Assembly (NCBI GenBank): GCA_021323225.1
Contig: JAJTCH010000001.1
Location: 83,408-147,407, forward strand
Direction: 5' to 3'
DNA length: 64,000 nt
DNA from: Rickettsiaceae bacterium
GTDB lineage: Bacteria; Pseudomonadota; Alphaproteobacteria; Rickettsiales; UBA1997
How positions within the stretch are numbered: the first letter of the stretch is position 1; each line of letters starts with the position of its first letter. The translations under genes were made by a program, and so were the position numbers. Under the pieces are notes generated by a model. The model was given only the letters and a program-made list of their open reading frames with translations, searched no databases and had not been told where the DNA came from. Positions 1 through 8,734 of this stretch are shown here, in pieces.

Positions 1-1
1 T

Positions 2-195
2 GATTATCAAGAATATCTTGAGGAAAAAATTACATATAAAAACAACTCCTCTAAGGATAAATAGTGACAAGGAAATAGCGTTGTGACTAAAACAAGACTA
101 TAAAGCTAAAAACAATGAAAGCTCTATACAAGTCTACAATATGTTAGATAGAGGAGAAAAGGTAAGATTTCTTAATATAGATGAAGAAGGTGTCT
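2..195 (+). pseudogene. possible decayed coding remnant at window edge
   Basis: The frame from position 2 is open and ends in a stop at 62-64; it reads DYQEYLEEKITYKNN then a lysine/serine-rich end. A second frame opens after a stop at 84-86 and reads protein-like residues (for example VYNMLDRGEKVRFLNIDEEG) past 195, into the antisense of the next gene. The two pieces are in different frames, so this may be the frameshifted 3' end of a gene that starts before the window. No family was recognised. It could equally be plain noncoding DNA with chance open frames. Confidence 0.25.
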
Positions 196-801
196 TTATT
201 TTAACAGATCTTCAGCAGTTGGCGATAACAGAACTTTATTACATGCTGATGCATCCGCTATCAGTTTTTTTGTTTTTCTATTGTTTTCAGCATTTATGGC
301 GCGAACACTAAACCCTATAACAATAGGAGAAGGGGCGCTGGAATCATGTATTTGAATAGGGTTTTTCTTCAGATGGTCAAGCAAAACCGCGATGGTTCTT
401 ATATCCTTATTTTGCCGCGATTGTGCTAGTGCTTCAACTTTTGAATCATCAGGAATATTCTTTCCACAGTAATGCAAAAATACATTTACCATGGCAGAAA
501 TCTCTTGAGTGGGAGATTCTTTTTTGTACTCGCTTACAGTTGTTAGCAACATTTTTCCCAGATCTTCTGGAGGAATTCTTGCGCCTTGATGTTTTAGAAC
601 TGCAACAAGAGTATCTACTTCTTGCGATTTTATTATTTCTTTAACTATTTTTAATATTTCCTCCGCTTCTGGATTTGGTTCTAGCGCTATTTCTATTCCT
701 CGATTTCTTATTACTGTTTCTCTTGCTTGCACTATTGGAGATTTTTCTTCCTCATCCCCTAATATTTCTATGTTTTTTAAATATGGTATTGCTGGTTTCA
801 C
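196..801 (-). CDS. hypothetical protein with three degenerate helical repeats
   Basis: A 201-residue protein of no family I recognise. It is charged, with no signal peptide or membrane segment. Three segments share a pattern: about residues 60-82, 99-121 and 130-152, each with an amphipathic helix (VDTLVAVLKH, ISAMVNVFLHY, IRTIAVLLDHL) and, in the first two, a G-x-x-IP-[DE] turn. This suggests a short alpha-helical repeat protein, perhaps a distant ankyrin- or TPR-like scaffold; that is inference. The start is GTG at 799-801 with no Shine-Dalgarno, since no in-frame ATG occurs until about residue 84. It is the most distal of a run of minus-strand accessory genes. Confidence 0.6.
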   Translation of the reverse strand: MKPAIPYLKNIEILGDEEEKSPIVQARETVIRNRGIEIALEPNPEAEEILKIVKEIIKSQEVDTLVAVLKHQGARIPPEDLGKMLLTTVSEYKKESPTQEISAMVNVFLHYCGKNIPDDSKVEALAQSRQNKDIRTIAVLLDHLKKNPIQIHDSSAPSPIVIGFSVRAINAENNRKTKKLIADASACNKVLLSPTAEDLLK

Positions 802-925
802 GGTAATGAATATTAAATTATAAAATTGGATAGTGATTCACATTATCGATGTGAGATTCTCCCTCAAAAGTTATTTGCTGCTATAAAATTTATTGAAGAA
901 ATCAGTGGTAAGAAATTTCAGAATG

Positions 926-2011
926 TTATGAGGTTCTACAAAAAGAAAAATCGTTGCACCTAGATTTTCTATTTGAATTTGATTCAAGGCTCTGTGCTCT
1001 TGTTTCTTGTGGATTATTGCTTGGCTGATTATTTTCATCTGCAGCATTTATTTCCATGGTTTCTTGCATCTCGGCCATAGCACTTTTTGAGTTGCTTAAA
1101 GAATGTTCTTTATCTTTTTCTTCCCCATGCGCTTCTTTCAAAAGCGCTTCATCTTCAACTTTTTCTTTCCTGAACTGGATTTGTAACTCTATAATTTTGC
1201 TTCCAACATCAAATTGGCCATTTATTCCTTCAAGCTTTTTATAATGTTCTATGCTTTCAATTAGATCTCTTTTAACAAGATTCCCTTTTTCATATAATTG
1301 AGCCATTTTAAGCAAAGCTTCCGGATGTTCCTGATGTGCAGATGAACGATATAGTCCTAGAGCTGATTTTATATTGATTTTATTGCCGACAATATCATTA
1401 GGCAGGAAATATTTTGCATATTCATATTGGGCGCTTGCATGGCCATTTCTTGCGGCGTGATCATAGAAGATTTTAGCTTTTTCATAATCATTGTTTTTTT
1501 CGTAATGTTGGGCCAAAGCATATACCGCCGGAAGATATAGGTGAATTAGTGGTTTGTTCCTTAGGTCGGCTGAATGACCATAAACCTCCTCATAATTTTT
1601 CATTGCCGCTTTTAAATCTCCTGATCTCTCATGGCATTTTCCCAAAGCATATTTTGCAAGCGGGTGGTTTTTGTCGGCATCTCTTTTGTAACAATCTTGC
1701 GCGGCCTGAAGATTTTTTTCATATATTATGCCATGCTCAAATAGACAGCCGATGATATAGGATGAGCCAGGCATTTCACTATTTTTAATCCTTTCGACGG
1801 CTTCCTCAAATTTTTCCGATTCGCCCCTGACAATATTTCGTAGCATCAGAAGCGCTCTAGAAGTTTTTCCTCTGCCGATACTTTCTTCAAAAGGCAATAT
1901 TTCCAAAAATATTTTGCGCAGGGCCTTTTCTTTTATTGCCGGGTCTTGCGATGATAATTCTATAGGCAGGTTTTTGAGGGCGGATGGATATGTTATGTGA
2001 TTGATGGGCAT
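926..2011 (-). CDS. Sel1-like repeat (TPR-type) protein
   Basis: A 361-residue protein with about five Sel1-like repeats between residues 84 and 262. Visible signatures are LAKYALGKCHERSGDLKAAM, VYALAQHYEKNNDYEKAKIF, ASAQYEYAKYF and ALLKMAQLYEKGN. Sel1 repeats form alpha/alpha solenoids that bind other proteins and are common in effectors or regulators of intracellular bacteria. No signal peptide or membrane segment is seen, so the product is cytoplasmic or secreted by a non-Sec route. The last 80 residues or so are acidic/polar, rich in Ser, Asn and Glu, and likely disordered. It lies among other repeat proteins, which supports a host-interaction role, but the partner is unknown. Confidence 0.8.
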   Translation of the reverse strand: MPINHITYPSALKNLPIELSSQDPAIKEKALRKIFLEILPFEESIGRGKTSRALLMLRNIVRGESEKFEEAVERIKNSEMPGSSYIIGCLFEHGIIYEKNLQAAQDCYKRDADKNHPLAKYALGKCHERSGDLKAAMKNYEEVYGHSADLRNKPLIHLYLPAVYALAQHYEKNNDYEKAKIFYDHAARNGHASAQYEYAKYFLPNDIVGNKINIKSALGLYRSSAHQEHPEALLKMAQLYEKGNLVKRDLIESIEHYKKLEGINGQFDVGSKIIELQIQFRKEKVEDEALLKEAHGEEKDKEHSLSNSKSAMAEMQETMEINAADENNQPSNNPQETRAQSLESNSNRKSRCNDFSFCRTS

Positions 2012-2186
2012 AGTTTATGATAAATAATTGGGATTTTATAAAGAGAGGTCATAATCAAATAACGCATCTTCATAACATTACAATTAGTAATTGTTCAGTT
2101 TTTAAGAATTATTCATGGAGATTGTGCTGAAATAGGTTACTAATATCAGTGTCAATATAACTAAAGATAAGTGGGTAGTTTGAAGG

Positions 2187-2215
2187 ATCTGCCGCCGGTG
2201 AAGAGGGCGGCAGAT
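2187..2215 (-). terminator. GC-rich hairpin downstream of the 2279-3184 gene
   Basis: A perfect 10-bp inverted repeat (ATCTGCCGCC at 2187-2196, GGCGGCAGAT at 2206-2215) with a 9-nt loop, about 63 nt past the stop of the minus-strand gene. There is no strong U-tract on either strand, so it may act as a weak terminator or an mRNA 3'-end stabiliser. The surrounding 2012-2278 gap holds nothing else recognisable. Confidence 0.5.
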
Positions 2216-2278
2216 ATTAAGAGAAAAGAGACAAGAGAATTATTGTTTTTGCGTTGTCTGTTGCATTAGGGGAAGTGG

Positions 2279-3184
2279 TTAGTGCTGGTTAGCGGCGTTA
2301 TTCCTATAATCGGATTGTTGTCGTTGTTTCACTAAATTTATTACTTTTTGTGATTTACCTTCATGACCAAAGACTTTTAATGTTTCTTCTATTTTTTCAC
2401 GCGGTATATCCACTGTACTATCTCGTGTTAGCTTTACCTTTTTTTCCTTTTTTAGATCTTGATTATATTTATCATTTAATGTGCCAAGCAAAGTTCTCTC
2501 CCAAGGCACAGAAACTTGTGGATCAATTTTAACTTTTGGATCATTAATTACCGCCTTCATTGCCCATAATACATAATCGCATGGATAGGATGTGGATAGA
2601 AAATCCATTAGGGCCGGATCTATTAGAGCTCCGGCTGAAGCGGAGCGAGGTGTGTGACTAGGTAATTTACCAACCTGAGCCAGGCTGAGTGGTGATGATC
2701 CAGCGCGTCCTCTATTGGGAAATGATAGGATGCCTAAGCTTCCTGAATCAGGTTGCGGAAGAGCTACTTGTTTCTCCTCTTCAGATTTTTCTTCATTTCT
2801 ATCACGGTTCTGATCTTGAGCATGAGGACTTGGCACGTCTTGTACGCCAAGATATTGTGATAATCTTTCTCTAAATTCCCCTATTAAAGTGTCGTGGATA
2901 ATAAGAGTGGGTCTAGGAAATCCAGGTTGATTAACGAGCATTGCAATAGCAGAATATTCTTCATCATTAATGTTGTGAGCGTTAAATTCTTCTACTACGG
3001 TGCTTATGGTTTTGACAAATTGTAGATTTGATAGGTCGTTAAATTGAAGTTTTGTTAGGCCTCCTTGATATTCAACATCTGCTCCAATTCCTAGAGTGCT
3101 TTCTATAAATGTAGCCAGTCTTAGCCTTTCTGTGTTGATTTCTTGCGGGCTTTTAAAAATAAAAATACCAGATTGTTTCGACAT
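2279..3184 (-). CDS. hypothetical modular protein, short paralogue of the 3742-5574 product
   Basis: A 301-residue protein of unrecognised family. Residues 18-113 form an alpha/beta-looking module ending in TLIIHDTLIGEFRERLSQYL; residues 116-185 are a low-complexity Ser/Pro/Glu linker with the motif RSASAG; residues 190-290 form a C-terminal module with IEETLKVFGHEGKSQKVINL. All three parts align by eye with the last part of the 610-residue protein encoded at 3742-5574 (TLLLPENLVVEFEKRLM; RSAPAIN; IKLTLEQLGHADKENQLIDL), so the two genes are paralogues. No signal peptide or membrane segment. A strong Shine-Dalgarno (AAGGGAG) precedes the ATG, unlike most housekeeping genes here. Possibly a secreted effector; function unknown. 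Confidence 0.75.
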   Translation of the reverse strand: MSKQSGIFIFKSPQEINTERLRLATFIESTLGIGADVEYQGGLTKLQFNDLSNLQFVKTISTVVEEFNAHNINDEEYSAIAMLVNQPGFPRPTLIIHDTLIGEFRERLSQYLGVQDVPSPHAQDQNRDRNEEKSEEEKQVALPQPDSGSLGILSFPNRGRAGSSPLSLAQVGKLPSHTPRSASAGALIDPALMDFLSTSYPCDYVLWAMKAVINDPKVKIDPQVSVPWERTLLGTLNDKYNQDLKKEKKVKLTRDSTVDIPREKIEETLKVFGHEGKSQKVINLVKQRQQSDYRNNAANQH

Positions 3185-3314
3185 AATTTCTCCCTTATTG
3201 ATAGATTGTTATATTAACTAAGCTTAGATTTGTATTATATAATATAATATATATTTATATAGTAATTTTTAAATAATTAGATCTGTGCCATATCCGTCTT
3301 CTTGATTGCTAATA

Positions 3315-3707
3315 TCAATTGCATCTAAAATCTACTATACCACTATCTATTGTTACCAAGCCTTTATCAAATGAGTGGTGATCAAACTTGGATTCATATC
3401 CTATGATAATTTTATCGCCTGATATTTTTCTGATAGTGTAGAAAAGCGAAGAATGCTCATCGGTTTGGTTTTGAAATTTATCACCTTGCGATATGGTGAA
3501 ATTTTTACTTCCATTTTTGTCAATAACCGCTCCGTCAGAATTTATTAAAATTTTTGAATTATTGACCGAACAGGTGATGTGTTTTTTTAAAAACCCCATC
3601 ACCCATTCTCGTTGCTGATTTTGGGTTTTTGTGATTTCAGTTGCATTTGCCATATGAGAATAAAAAGCAAAAGCCATTAGCAATGATAAAGATAATTTTT
3701 GAAACAT
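3315..3707 (-). CDS. small secreted protein, unknown function
   Basis: A 130-residue protein with a clear signal peptide: basic start, hydrophobic core LSLLMAFAFYSHM and a likely cleavage after ANA near residue 22. The mature part of about 108 residues is mostly beta-strand-like and contains two cysteines (about residues 46 and 129) that could form a disulfide in the periplasm. No known family was recognised. It lies between the two paralogous modular genes on the same strand, so it may belong to the same accessory unit, but no Shine-Dalgarno is visible. Confidence 0.65.
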   Translation of the reverse strand: MFQKLSLSLLMAFAFYSHMANATEITKTQNQQREWVMGFLKKHITCSVNNSKILINSDGAVIDKNGSKNFTISQGDKFQNQTDEHSSLFYTIRKISGDKIIIGYESKFDHHSFDKGLVTIDSGIVDFRCN

Positions 3708-3741
3708 GATTTTGTTAAAGATAAAAATATAAATTCTCCGG

Positions 3742-5574
3742 TTATCTTTGGGACGACTGTTGTTTATTGTTTAACAAATCTATCAATTGATTTTCTTTAT
3801 CAGCATGCCCCAATTGTTCTAAAGTAAGTTTTATTGCTTTGAAAGGAACTTCTTCTGTGCTCTTTTCGTTTTTTATAGGATCTGGCAGAAATGAATTTAA
3901 CACATTTAATATTGTCGATATTTTTAATTTTTCTGATTTTCCAAGAAGCTTGAAATCAAATTTGGGTTGAGAGCGGTTTTCGGGATTTTGGTTGGTTACT
4001 TTTTGCATTACGCTCAAAACTTCACTGCATTTGTAAGATGCTTGTGCTATTGTTTTTCCGTGCGGATTCTGAGGACTCGGGCTGGGATATAGTTCTTCTG
4101 GATTTATAGCTGGCGCACTTCTTTCTCTTGAATGCCGCGTGATCCTGGAAGTTGTGGTTTGTTCCTCTTCCTCTTTTCCTTCTGGTGAGCTGGGTGGAGA
4201 AAAATCTAGTGATGTCATTCTTTCTGAGGAAAGCCTAAATTTTGGGGAAGGATGGCTTTTCATCATTTCCTTTATGTCGTCGTGACTCATTAACCTTTTT
4301 TCAAACTCCACTACTAAATTTTCAGGAAGTAGAAGAGTGGGGTATGTAGTGCTAAGCTCACTATTGGTGGATATTTTAACATCCTGATGACCTTCTTTGG
4401 AAAGTTCTCTAGTTGTGTCGGCAATTGCTCTCATGACCGTTGAATTTGCATCTAAATCAAATTGAAATTTAAAAATATTTCTTTCCTGAGAATTGATAAT
4501 GGTGGTAATGCCCAGAGAATTTTTTATGAATTGTTGTAGATCTATTAAAGATTGAGGCAGAAAATTTTCAGGCGGCAATGAAATATCTGAAAAAGGATCT
4601 AGCTCGAATACTAAAGGAACAAATTTTTCTAAGAATTCTATAATGATGTCAGGTTTTCCCTTTAAGGTTATTTTCCCAGGTTCTTTGGTAAAATAATCTA
4701 TCTCATCTTTAGGGTTATGTTCGGTTATATATTCAAACAATTCTGGCGATAACTGTCCGGTAACTTCATAAATTACTGCGTCATTAATGGATGGAGAGGC
4801 TTTAACTATAAGATTTTTATTGCCAGATTTCTCTTGCAGAATTTTAGTTACATTTAGTAAAGATTTTTCTGCTTCCAGTATTTCATGTGGCAGTACATCT
4901 CTCAGCATGTTGATTATGGCGGCAACTCTTGATGTTGCGACATAAAAGCTAATCATATTGCCATCTTTATCGAGATTGATTGCTATTTCCAAATCCCTAC
5001 CTTTCTGCGATTCGCTAATATCCTTTATAATTTGATATGTTTCTGATGAAAACACATCACCATCTTCACGCGTTACGGAAGTTCTATCTCCCATGGGTCT
5101 GCAAGAAATAAGCTTTCCTTCCGGTATTTTTGTTGTTCTTTCTATTCCCTTTAGAATTTTTGATAAAGCTCCTTCAATTCTTTTATAGAAGGTTTCATTA
5201 AAGCTAGGAGCTGGTACTTTTTCTTCCGGTTCAGCTTGGGGATTTGAAAAGGATAAGCCAAGTAATTGTTGCGGATCTTTTTTTAATAACAGTTGCTCTA
5301 TAAATTTTGCCCTCAAATTATTGGGAATGGAAAAACTGATGGGACTAATTTTTATTATACAATTTTCACCTTCTGTCTGATTAATCTCATTAATTGATTG
5401 CGTCAGAATTGCCAAGTCTGATAGTGGCCAATCAGAGATCCCGATATAAGTATGGCTGGATTCTCTTCCCCTCTCTAAATCTGGTATGGCAATAATATTT
5501 GCCTCATTTCCAAAAATTTTTTTTATTCTTTCTTCAAACTTAAATGCAATTTGATTTAGATCTTCTGTTTTCAT
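3742..5574 (-). CDS. large protein with four tandem copies of an unrecognised ~90-residue module
   Basis: A 610-residue protein with no family recognised. By eye it contains four related alpha/beta modules at about residues 5-97, 128-228, 236-322 and 343-430. Each starts with a helix, has a central helix, and ends with hydrophobic strands followed by a helix (NNLRAKFIEQLLL, SRVAAIINMLRDVL, PDIIIEFLEKFV, ENLVVEFEKRLM). A Ser/Pro/Glu-rich linker at about 431-500 contains RSAPAINPEE, and a C-terminal module at about 505-605 ends in QLGHADKENQLIDLLNNKQQ. The last module, linker and C-terminus match the protein at 2279-3184. No signal peptide or membrane segment. A strong AGGAG lies just upstream of the ATG. 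Role unknown; a secreted effector or scaffold is possible. Confidence 0.75.
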   Translation of the reverse strand: MKTEDLNQIAFKFEERIKKIFGNEANIIAIPDLERGRESSHTYIGISDWPLSDLAILTQSINEINQTEGENCIIKISPISFSIPNNLRAKFIEQLLLKKDPQQLLGLSFSNPQAEPEEKVPAPSFNETFYKRIEGALSKILKGIERTTKIPEGKLISCRPMGDRTSVTREDGDVFSSETYQIIKDISESQKGRDLEIAINLDKDGNMISFYVATSRVAAIINMLRDVLPHEILEAEKSLLNVTKILQEKSGNKNLIVKASPSINDAVIYEVTGQLSPELFEYITEHNPKDEIDYFTKEPGKITLKGKPDIIIEFLEKFVPLVFELDPFSDISLPPENFLPQSLIDLQQFIKNSLGITTIINSQERNIFKFQFDLDANSTVMRAIADTTRELSKEGHQDVKISTNSELSTTYPTLLLPENLVVEFEKRLMSHDDIKEMMKSHPSPKFRLSSERMTSLDFSPPSSPEGKEEEEQTTTSRITRHSRERSAPAINPEELYPSPSPQNPHGKTIAQASYKCSEVLSVMQKVTNQNPENRSQPKFDFKLLGKSEKLKISTILNVLNSFLPDPIKNEKSTEEVPFKAIKLTLEQLGHADKENQLIDLLNNKQQSSQR

Positions 5575-5788
5575 ATTTCTCCTAGATAATTTAATATATT
5601 AGTTTAGCTCACTTTCTTATATGGTAGGCAGATATAATTATCTCTATTAAATTATTTTCAAAAGAGATTAGTTCTGCTTTTATCTTTGTATATTTTGAAA
5701 TGGGGAATGTGGCGTCAATTCTTCTTATCAGATAATACAATTTTGCCTGATAATGCCTAGGTCTAATGGGGTGAGAGTGGGGATAAAA
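5575..5788. other. noncoding gap with weak inverted repeat
   Basis: There is no open frame worth calling here. A 7-bp inverted repeat (TTATCAG 5725-5731, CTGATAA 5747-5753) lies 36-64 nt beyond the tsaB stop; it is AT-rich and has no U-tract, so a terminator role is only possible. The part next to 5574 should carry the promoter of the 610-residue gene, but no convincing -35/-10 pair was found. Confidence 0.3.
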
Positions 5789-6472
5789 TTACTGATGTTT
5801 TTTTCTTTCAGTAATTTTTGGTTCTCTAATATAGAGCGCGTCAAAATTAGTTTTGGAATTTTTTAGGAATTTTCTTTGAGCCAAAAGTGCAATATTTTTT
5901 GCGTCAATAAAATCTTCTTCACCGGAAATTATTGCATTTGGCAAATTATTTTTAATCAGCAATTTTGCGCTTCCCACTAATAAGAAATTTTCCTTTGGAA
6001 AAAACTCTGCAACATCATTCACCGCAATCATTTTTGGCTCAAACTCTGCTTCAATTTCTCCATCTACTAACGCAAATTGCTGGATAAAAAATTCATCCAA
6101 CCTGGCATCATTTACCACCAGAATTTTTTGGTAATTTTTCCCCACATAATTTCCTGACCGATAATTATTGGCAATCGCTTCCAAGCTACTCACAGCAATA
6201 ATCGGAAGATTGGTAGAAATCTGCAAAGCCTTAGCGCAAGAATATCCAACTCTAATCCCGGTAAAACTTCCCGGCCCATTGGTGAAGCCAATCAAATCTA
6301 AATCCTGATACCAAATCCCAGCCCGTTTTAAACAATCCTCAATTAATGGAATCAGCATTTCTGCCTGTTTGTTACTTTCCAAAATATTTTTTTCGGCAAT
6401 TGATTTTTGGCCAGATGAAACAGCGACTGAAAGCGTAGAATTGGTGGTGTCGAAGGCGAGAATTTTTACCAT
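5789..6472 (-). CDS. tsaB: tRNA threonylcarbamoyladenosine biosynthesis protein TsaB
   Basis: A 227-residue TsaB (YeaZ) protein, the non-catalytic ASKHA-fold partner of TsaD in making t6A37 in tRNAs that read ANN codons. The N-terminal phosphate-binding strand (KILAFDTTNSTLSVAV) and the NGPGSFTGIRVG loop are intact, and the length is usual. Its partner TsaD is at 33393-34460, so the genes are unlinked. The ATG at 6470-6472 overlaps the end of the upstream LRR gene by 7 nt, so translation is probably coupled to it. The rimI gene often found next to tsaB is absent here. Confidence 0.93.
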   Translation of the reverse strand: MVKILAFDTTNSTLSVAVSSGQKSIAEKNILESNKQAEMLIPLIEDCLKRAGIWYQDLDLIGFTNGPGSFTGIRVGYSCAKALQISTNLPIIAVSSLEAIANNYRSGNYVGKNYQKILVVNDARLDEFFIQQFALVDGEIEAEFEPKMIAVNDVAEFFPKENFLLVGSAKLLIKNNLPNAIISGEEDFIDAKNIALLAQRKFLKNSKTNFDALYIREPKITERKKHQ

Positions 6473-7425
6473 AATTTGCGAGAAACTCCTCTGTCTTTTT
6501 CTTCATGAATCTTTGATCCGCTAGGAGACTCTGGTGTTGTTCCGGGAGTGTCTGCATCAGATTTTTGTTCATCGGATAATTTAAGATTTATACCAAAACT
6601 AAGTTCTGGATCGGAAATAGATTTTATTTTTGTAAATTTTTCTGCTGAGGATGGATCAATATTATTTTCTTGAAGCTCTATAATTTTAAGTCCGCGATTT
6701 ATTTCTAGTGCTTCTTCAATTGCGGCTGCTCCTAAATTGCCTATCTGATTTTTATTTAGATATAAAGAGATAAGAGTGCTGTTGATTTTAAGCATTTTTG
6801 CAAGTGCTATTGCTCCTTCATCTTTTATATTGTTGTTTGTAAGGCTTAATGAGAGAAGGGTCGTATTTTCTTCTAGTGACTTAGCAATTATTGCTGCCGT
6901 TTTGTCATCAATATTGTTGGAATCAAGATTCAGAGTGTAAAGAGAGTTATTGGTTTTGAGTGCCTCTGCCAATATCACAAGATCTTCATTGTTCGAATGT
7001 GGCTTATAGCCGTGCTTTAATGGCTGAACGAGTCGGAACAGTCGTTTCATGTTACGGTCGTTATGGTCGATCCTGTAATCGATATTCAAGGGTTGATGAT
7101 TGGACTGCTGGAGATCGCGATGAGGCTGAAGCGAAGTAACCCATTCATTTTTTAAAACCATTAATAATTGCGAGTCGGTGCTGACAATAGATATTGCCGC
7201 TTCAATCAATTTCCTTTTAGTCACATTATCTTCTGCATAAGCCATTGCCTGAGATGCTAATCTGAGCACATAATGTAAGTCTTCCTGGCGTTGCGTTAAA
7301 ATTTCTTCACTAAGTCCGGATAAGCAAATACTGATTTGTTCGTTCAGCTCCTCATCTTCAGTTAAAGGAGAAAAACCATCTTTTCCTGCGATGATTTTAT
7401 CAATAATGTCTTCTTTTCTTTTCAT
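6466..7425 (-). CDS. leucine-rich repeat protein (ribonuclease-inhibitor type)
   Basis: A 319-residue protein. Residues 1-140 are helical and unrecognised. Residues 148-257 hold four ribonuclease-inhibitor-type LRRs of about 28 residues (SLYTLNLDSNNIDD, TLLSLSLTNNNIKDEGAIAL, TLISLYLNKNQIGNLGAAAI, LKIIELQENNI). The tail is Ser/Pro/Glu-rich. No signal peptide. LRRs of this kind bind proteins and are typical of effectors of intracellular bacteria; the target is unknown. A clear GAGGAG lies about 9 nt before the ATG. Its 3' end overlaps tsaB by 7 nt, an odd pairing of an accessory gene with an essential tRNA-modification gene. Confidence 0.82.
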   Translation of the reverse strand: MKRKEDIIDKIIAGKDGFSPLTEDEELNEQISICLSGLSEEILTQRQEDLHYVLRLASQAMAYAEDNVTKRKLIEAAISIVSTDSQLLMVLKNEWVTSLQPHRDLQQSNHQPLNIDYRIDHNDRNMKRLFRLVQPLKHGYKPHSNNEDLVILAEALKTNNSLYTLNLDSNNIDDKTAAIIAKSLEENTTLLSLSLTNNNIKDEGAIALAKMLKINSTLISLYLNKNQIGNLGAAAIEEALEINRGLKIIELQENNIDPSSAEKFTKIKSISDPELSFGINLKLSDEQKSDADTPGTTPESPSGSKIHEEKDRGVSRKLW

Positions 7426-7450
7426 ATAGAGCTCCTCAAAAGAGTGATAA

Positions 7451-8734
7451 TTAATTCAGTATTTTTAAAGCAATATTGTAAGCGCAGGTTCTAAGATCAG
7501 GGACTGCGGTGATTTCCAGCAATTCCCCAGTTAAAAGAGAGCCGGCAAGATGAAAGTTAGGATGATTTTGGGCAACCGTAAATCCTAATTTGGTTGGGTG
7601 ATGGGTAATGATTTTTTCTTCCAAAAGATTTGTTAATAGCTCACTTACTTTGCCTGAAAAATCAAAGCCCATGGCGTTTAAAACAAGATCAGCTTCCATG
7701 GTTTTTTTATTGCTAAGAGTGGCAATAATTTTTTGGTTTTTTATTTCCAGGTTTAACAATTTGCCTTTGACCATTTGCAACTTTTTTTCCTCAATCATTT
7801 TTGTAATTTGATCAAGATTATTTGGTGCAACTCGGTGGCGGTGGATGTTCCAAAATGTCATGAGATGGCGCAGAAATTGGCGCTTTTTTTCCAGGCTAAA
7901 TTCTTGCCATAGATTTGAAGTTATTGGTCGAAGCCCGTTGATTACTGATCGCCAATCATCAGCTTTTTTTGCGTGAGTTTTTAGCTTTTGCAGAATTTTG
8001 CTGAGAGGTAGTTTGGCGTCAGAAATTTCTAAACTTTTAACCGGATCAATTTTATTTAAAGCATGAGGAAGTGGCAATTTAGAACTGCCGGAACAGGCAA
8101 TGATTTTGCCTTTAAAGCCGCGGTTTTTAATGCTCAAAACTGCATCAACCATTGTTAAACCACTACCGATAATAAGAATGGTTGAAGATTCTGTCAGTTC
8201 TTGGAACGCCGAATTTTCCTGATTAAAAAATTGCCAAATATTATTGATGATTTTGTCACTATTTTCTGAAGACGGAAGTTTCTTAACCGCCGATCCGCAA
8301 GCAATCACAATGTGATCGTAATTTTTAGTTTTTTGGTCTTTGGTGATTAGAGAATAATTTTTGCCTTCAGATTTAACTGCAACAACTGATTGATTAATAA
8401 AATTCAGGGAAGGGTGTTTTTTTAAATCAGCAATAATTTCTTGCAGATAAGCTCGGTAAATTTTTCTTTGAGCAAAATCTTCTTTTCCAATTCCTGAATT
8501 TATCCCGAGCCAACGGTAGAAATGTTCTTCGTCATCATGAGGTAGGCCCATTTTGCAAGCAGGAACATTTAAAATATGGGCTTCATCTGTGGTTTGATAG
8601 GCTTTACCATTATTGCTAAAATTTTCATCGTCGAAAATATCAACCTCAACTTCTTCGCTTAAGCGCAATAAATTATAGGCAGTGGCGATTCCTGAAAAAC
8701 CACCGCCAATTATCGCAACGGTTTTTTTATTCAT
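7451..8734 (-). CDS. FAD/NAD(P)-binding oxidoreductase (YdhS/COG4529-like)
   Basis: A 427-residue flavoprotein. The N-terminus has the dinucleotide-binding motif AIIGGGFSGIATAYNLL, and a second nucleotide-binding motif (ILIIGSGLTMVDAVLSI) lies about residues 187-203. The ILNVPACKMGLPHDDEEHFYRWL region and late VLNAMGFDF motif fit the NAD_binding_9 / YdhS group. Substrate is unknown; members are sometimes called hydroxyacylglutathione-hydrolase-like without good evidence. The start overlaps the end of pepF by 8 nt, so the two are probably co-transcribed and translationally coupled. Confidence 0.85.
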   Translation of the reverse strand: MNKKTVAIIGGGFSGIATAYNLLRLSEEVEVDIFDDENFSNNGKAYQTTDEAHILNVPACKMGLPHDDEEHFYRWLGINSGIGKEDFAQRKIYRAYLQEIIADLKKHPSLNFINQSVVAVKSEGKNYSLITKDQKTKNYDHIVIACGSAVKKLPSSENSDKIINNIWQFFNQENSAFQELTESSTILIIGSGLTMVDAVLSIKNRGFKGKIIACSGSSKLPLPHALNKIDPVKSLEISDAKLPLSKILQKLKTHAKKADDWRSVINGLRPITSNLWQEFSLEKKRQFLRHLMTFWNIHRHRVAPNNLDQITKMIEEKKLQMVKGKLLNLEIKNQKIIATLSNKKTMEADLVLNAMGFDFSGKVSELLTNLLEEKIITHHPTKLGFTVAQNHPNFHLAGSLLTGELLEITAVPDLRTCAYNIALKILN

